This document shows positions 61,942 to 64,000 of a stretch of 64,000 bases of DNA, one piece after another. The translations under genes were made by a program, and so were the position numbers. The notes under the pieces are model-generated. The model was given only the letters and a program-made list of their open reading frames with translations, had not been told where the DNA came from and did not search any database. The DNA lies in the NCBI RefSeq assembly GCF_013314895.1, contig NZ_JABTYE010000001.1, forward strand, positions 62,001-126,000, given 5' to 3'. How positions within the stretch are numbered: position 1 is the stretch's first letter; each line of letters starts with the position of its first letter. The stretch is from Cupriavidus gilardii (lineage in GTDB: Bacteria > Pseudomonadota > Gammaproteobacteria > Burkholderiales > Burkholderiaceae).

Positions 61942-62632
61942 TCCTTTGTGCGGTCGAATCTACTAGTAACCAAACGGCTTAACATCTTGCCATATCAATG
62001 TGCTCTTCTCTGAGTAGGCTGAGTGGCCTCTTAGCCGGACAGGCAGCCTAAGCGATTGCTCCTCGTGTGTTATCGCGACGCGTTCTGCGCCGCCTAACGG
62101 TGCGGCTGAATCGCCTCACTGCTGCTGAGCGGCCTCGACGGCTTTCGTCGTTGGCCGCTCCACGCATTATGTTGCAGCACCAACGTTGGAAGTCGAACGG
62201 TGGCGTTGGATCGATATAGGTCGTTGCTCGTGCTCCTTCATCTTCTGACTCTGCGCCGACACCTCTGTACTGTCCGGGTACAGCGGTCCACTTTCTTCAG
62301 CTTAGTTAAACTATCAAGAACTGGTTTTTTTGATTCGCCAAACCACATTCAGCTGCGCACATTCCCTATACAGATATTGTAAAAATCTCAACTCGGAATC
62401 CGCCGCACGGCGTTGCGGTTTGGGTCGCACCCAAGCGGATCGTCGGGAATATCCCGTCCGATTTCAATCCGTCGATCGGATCCTCGGATAGGCGAGAGGG
62501 GGTGCCGCCTCTGTCCCACCCATTCCACGCTTCGATGCCACGCCGGCCAAGGGTTGACCCCAATGGAACCCCCTCCGCCCAAATTTGTATGATGACCTTA
62601 TTACCTGATAAGGCGTCACACCACCCAACGGC
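61942..62632. other. Intergenic region at the right end of the island
   Basis: 691 bp with no accepted gene. It holds a long hairpin (GAGCGGCC 62127-62134 pairing with GGCCGCTC 62153-62160, with inner CGACG/CGTCG), a second hairpin CTGTAC/GTACAG (62265-62283) with a 7-nt loop, and an AT-rich patch around 62300-62385. A 60-codon plus frame at 62200-62382 looks random. Composition turns GC-rich near 62395, taken here as the island edge. The last 40 bp hold the GntR operator. Confidence 0.5.
62596..62613. promoter_or_regulatory. Operator-like inverted repeat upstream of the GntR gene
   Basis: CCTTAT-TACCTG-ATAAGG, a perfect 6-bp inverted repeat with 6-bp spacer, 19 bp before the ATG of the GntR regulator. 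FadR-subfamily proteins bind short palindromes of this type and usually repress their own operon. Confidence 0.7.
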
Positions 62633-63337
62633 ATGTTCGACAAGGTTTCCGCCCCCGCGATGAGCGATACGGTCGCTCAGCAACTGCTCAAGCAGATCGA
62701 GATCGGCAGTTTTGCGGGTACCGGCAAGCTGCCTACCGAGGCTGTGCTGGCCCAGCAGTTCGGCGTCAGCCGCACGGTGATTCGGGAGGCGATCTCCCGG
62801 CTGAAGAACGAAGGCGTAGTGGAGCCGCGCCAGGGCAGCGGCGTGTTCGTCAAGGAGCATGGCGCGATCCGGCCGCTGCGCATCGACTACGCCGAGGCGG
62901 TCGAGGCCAGCTCGATGCCGCATTTGCTGGCCGTGCGCCGCGCCATCGAGGCGGAGGTGGCGGCCGAGGCCGCGCGGCGCTGCACGGATCGGGATATCGC
63001 CGAGATCGACGCGGCGCTGGCCAACATCGACGAGGCGGCGGCCGCCGGGCGCGATGGCGTGGCCGAGGATGTGGCCTTCCACCGCAAGATCGCCGCGGTG
63101 ACCGGCAACCCCTATTTCATCAAGACACTGAATTTCCTGAACCAGTACCTCGAGGCCGGCGTGGCGGTGACCCGCCGCAACGAGGCGACACGTGACGATT
63201 TCTCGCGCCAGGTGCGCGAAGAACATGCGGCCATCGTCGACGCGATCCGCGCGCGCGACCCCATGGCGGCGCGCAATGCCGCCCTCACCCACCTGTACAA
63301 CGCCGAGCGCCGGCTGTCGCAAGCCGGCATCTGCTGA
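62633..63337 (+). CDS. GntR-family transcriptional regulator, FadR/FCD subfamily
   Basis: 234 residues. The N-terminal winged helix is typical of GntR (L-P-T-E-A-V-L-A-Q-Q-F-G-V-S-R-T-V-I-R-E-A-I-S-R-L, then G-V-V-E-P-R-Q-G-S-G-V-F-V); the all-helical FCD ligand domain follows (F-H-R-K-I-A-A-V-T-G-N, with metal-type histidines, and H-L-Y-N-A-E-R-R-L at the end). It probably controls the adjacent dehydrogenase gene in response to a sugar acid. Confidence 0.92.
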   Translation: MFDKVSAPAMSDTVAQQLLKQIEIGSFAGTGKLPTEAVLAQQFGVSRTVIREAISRLKNEGVVEPRQGSGVFVKEHGAIRPLRIDYAEAVEASSMPHLLAVRRAIEAEVAAEAARRCTDRDIAEIDAALANIDEAAAAGRDGVAEDVAFHRKIAAVTGNPYFIKTLNFLNQYLEAGVAVTRRNEATRDDFSRQVREEHAAIVDAIRARDPMAARNAALTHLYNAERRLSQAGIC

Positions 63338-63376
63338 GCGGCCGCAGCGGCGGCGCGCGCCAACCAGAGACAGATC

Positions 63377-64000
63377 ATGTCACGACATATTGGAGTCATC
63401 GGCCTCGGTGCCATGGGCCTCGGCGTTGCGCGCTCGCTGTTGCGCGCGGGCTTTCGTGTTCACGCCTGCGACGTGCGCGACGATGTGCTGCGCGCGTTCG
63501 CCGCCGAAGGTGGCATCGCGTGCGCCACGCCGGCCGAATTGGGCGCGCAGTGCGACGTGGTGGTGACGCTGGTGGTCAATGCCGCGCAGACCGAAGCGGT
63601 ACTGCTCGGCGAGCACGGCGCGGCAGCCCGCATGAAGCCCGGCAGCGTCGTGATCGCCAGCGCCACGGTGGCCCCGGACTTCGCCGTGCAGCTGGGCGAG
63701 CGCCTGGAAGCGGCGGGACTGCTGATGCTCGACGCGCCGGTGTCGGGTGGCGCCGCGCGCGCGGCATCGGGCGAGATGACGATGATGACGTCGGGACCGG
63801 CGGCCGCCTATGCCGCCTGCGAGGATGTGCTCGAGGCCATGGCTGGCAAGGTCTACCGCCTCGGTGAGCAGTACGGCGCCGGCTCGAAGGTCAAGATCAT
63901 CAATCAATTGCTGGCCGGCGTACATATCGCGGCCGCTGCCGAAGCGATGGCGCTAGGTCTGCGCGAGGGCGTCGATCCCGACGCGCTGTACGACGTGATC
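63377..64000 (+). CDS. ltnD: L-threonate dehydrogenase-like NAD-dependent oxidoreductase (3' end outside window)
   Basis: 208 residues are visible and the frame is open to the end of the window. Rossmann motif V-I-G-L-G-A-M-G-L-G-V-A (8-19), substrate motif D-A-P-V-S-G-G-A-A-R-A-A-S-G-E-M-T, and catalytic Lys173 in G-S-K-V-K-I-I-N-Q-L-L-A-G-V-H. The sequence A-G-S-K-V-K-x-x-N-Q-L-L-A-G-V-H is characteristic of LtnD/YgbJ-type 4-carbon acid dehydrogenases, which with a GntR regulator begin threonate/erythronate catabolic operons; otnK and otnC-type genes would be expected next. Start 39 bp after the GntR stop. Confidence 0.85.
   Translation, partial: MSRHIGVIGLGAMGLGVARSLLRAGFRVHACDVRDDVLRAFAAEGGIACATPAELGAQCDVVVTLVVNAAQTEAVLLGEHGAAARMKPGSVVIASATVAPDFAVQLGERLEAAGLLMLDAPVSGGAARAASGEMTMMTSGPAAAYAACEDVLEAMAGKVYRLGEQYGAGSKVKIINQLLAGVHIAAAAEAMALGLREGVDPDALYDVI

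Larger units (their letters stand above)
57276..62395. mobile_element. Putative small defence/genomic island behind tRNA-Leu
   Basis: From the tRNA 3' end to about 62395 the DNA is visibly less GC-rich, codon use changes (many A/T third positions), and gene density drops. Contents: RHH protein, C5-cytosine methyltransferase, probable restriction endonuclease, structured non-coding DNA, TIR-like effector. The first 280 bp after the tRNA hold no gene. No integrase, transposase or second copy of the tRNA 3' end was found, so the right boundary is set only by composition, and the element may be a decayed or integrase-less remnant. Confidence 0.5.

Noticed and set aside
62200-62382. 60-codon plus frame near the right island edge, considered as a transposase remnant
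   Set aside because: No transposase motif, no terminal inverted repeats and no ribosome-binding site.

Overview
The window is GC-rich chromosomal DNA of a beta-proteobacterium of the order Burkholderiales, probably family Burkholderiaceae. This is inferred from gene content, codon bias and conserved order: rhlE/miaB-phoH-ybeY-corC-lnt-glyQ-glyS-gmhB-plsC, rsmA-pdxA-surA-lptD, amgK...murU-pepP-ubiH-dusB-fis-purH-ruvC...ruvAB, and an assimilatory sulfate cluster behind a CysB-type regulator. The genus cannot be fixed from the sequence alone. Most genes are packed head to tail with ATGA-type overlaps, and almost all are housekeeping.

Layout. 1-4.5 kb: end of an OmpR-type response regulator, its TctE-like kinase, an orphan small subunit of a sodium/solute symporter (DUF4212), a decayed 12-bp tandem array, and a proton/metabolite symporter with a large extra loop. 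4.6-9.7 kb: tRNA-Met with a textbook promoter and terminator, a WYL regulator, a 59-residue exported peptide, UspA, the SrkA kinase and the RhlE helicase. 10-23.2 kb: a long plus-strand run for tRNA and rRNA maturation (MiaB, PhoH, YbeY), envelope biogenesis (CorC, Lnt, GmhB, PlsC), glycyl-tRNA synthetase (GlyQ, GlyS with an exported protein between them), a YgjP-like peptidase and GloA. 23.2-30.3 kb, minus strand: LptD-SurA-PdxA-RsmA and an ankyrin protein ending in a CaaX-like tetrapeptide. 30.5-39.7 kb: muropeptide recycling kinase AmgK and its partner MurU separated by AzlCD, then PepP, UbiH, DusB, Fis and PurH. 39.8-45.1 kb: a HigBA toxin-antitoxin pair, then ruvC, a lipoprotein phosphodiesterase, ruvA and ruvB. 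45.1-52.5 kb, minus strand: TauE-CysI-DUF934-CysH-CysD-CysN-SUMT, divergent from cysB. Together these genes take up sulfate, activate it to APS, reduce it to sulfide and make the siroheme that CysI needs. 53.6-57 kb: a methyltransferase, an orphan ABC binding protein and a beta-hydroxyacid dehydrogenase.

57.3-62.4 kb lies directly behind a tRNA-Leu gene and is clearly more AT-rich than the rest. It looks like a small defence island: a ribbon-helix-helix protein with a 34-bp near-palindrome just upstream, a C5-cytosine methyltransferase, a probable type II restriction endonuclease, a structured non-coding stretch, and a stand-alone TIR-like effector of the CAP12/Pycsar type fused to an unusual C-terminal module. 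No integrase and no right-hand att repeat were found. The window ends back in GC-rich DNA with a FadR-type regulator and the start of an L-threonate dehydrogenase-like gene.

Beyond the island, the window carries short in-frame tandem repeats (12-bp units in miaB and ybeY, 15-bp in murU), tandem repeats outside genes (12-bp and 11-bp), and a family of palindromic REP-like elements at the 3' ends of genes.
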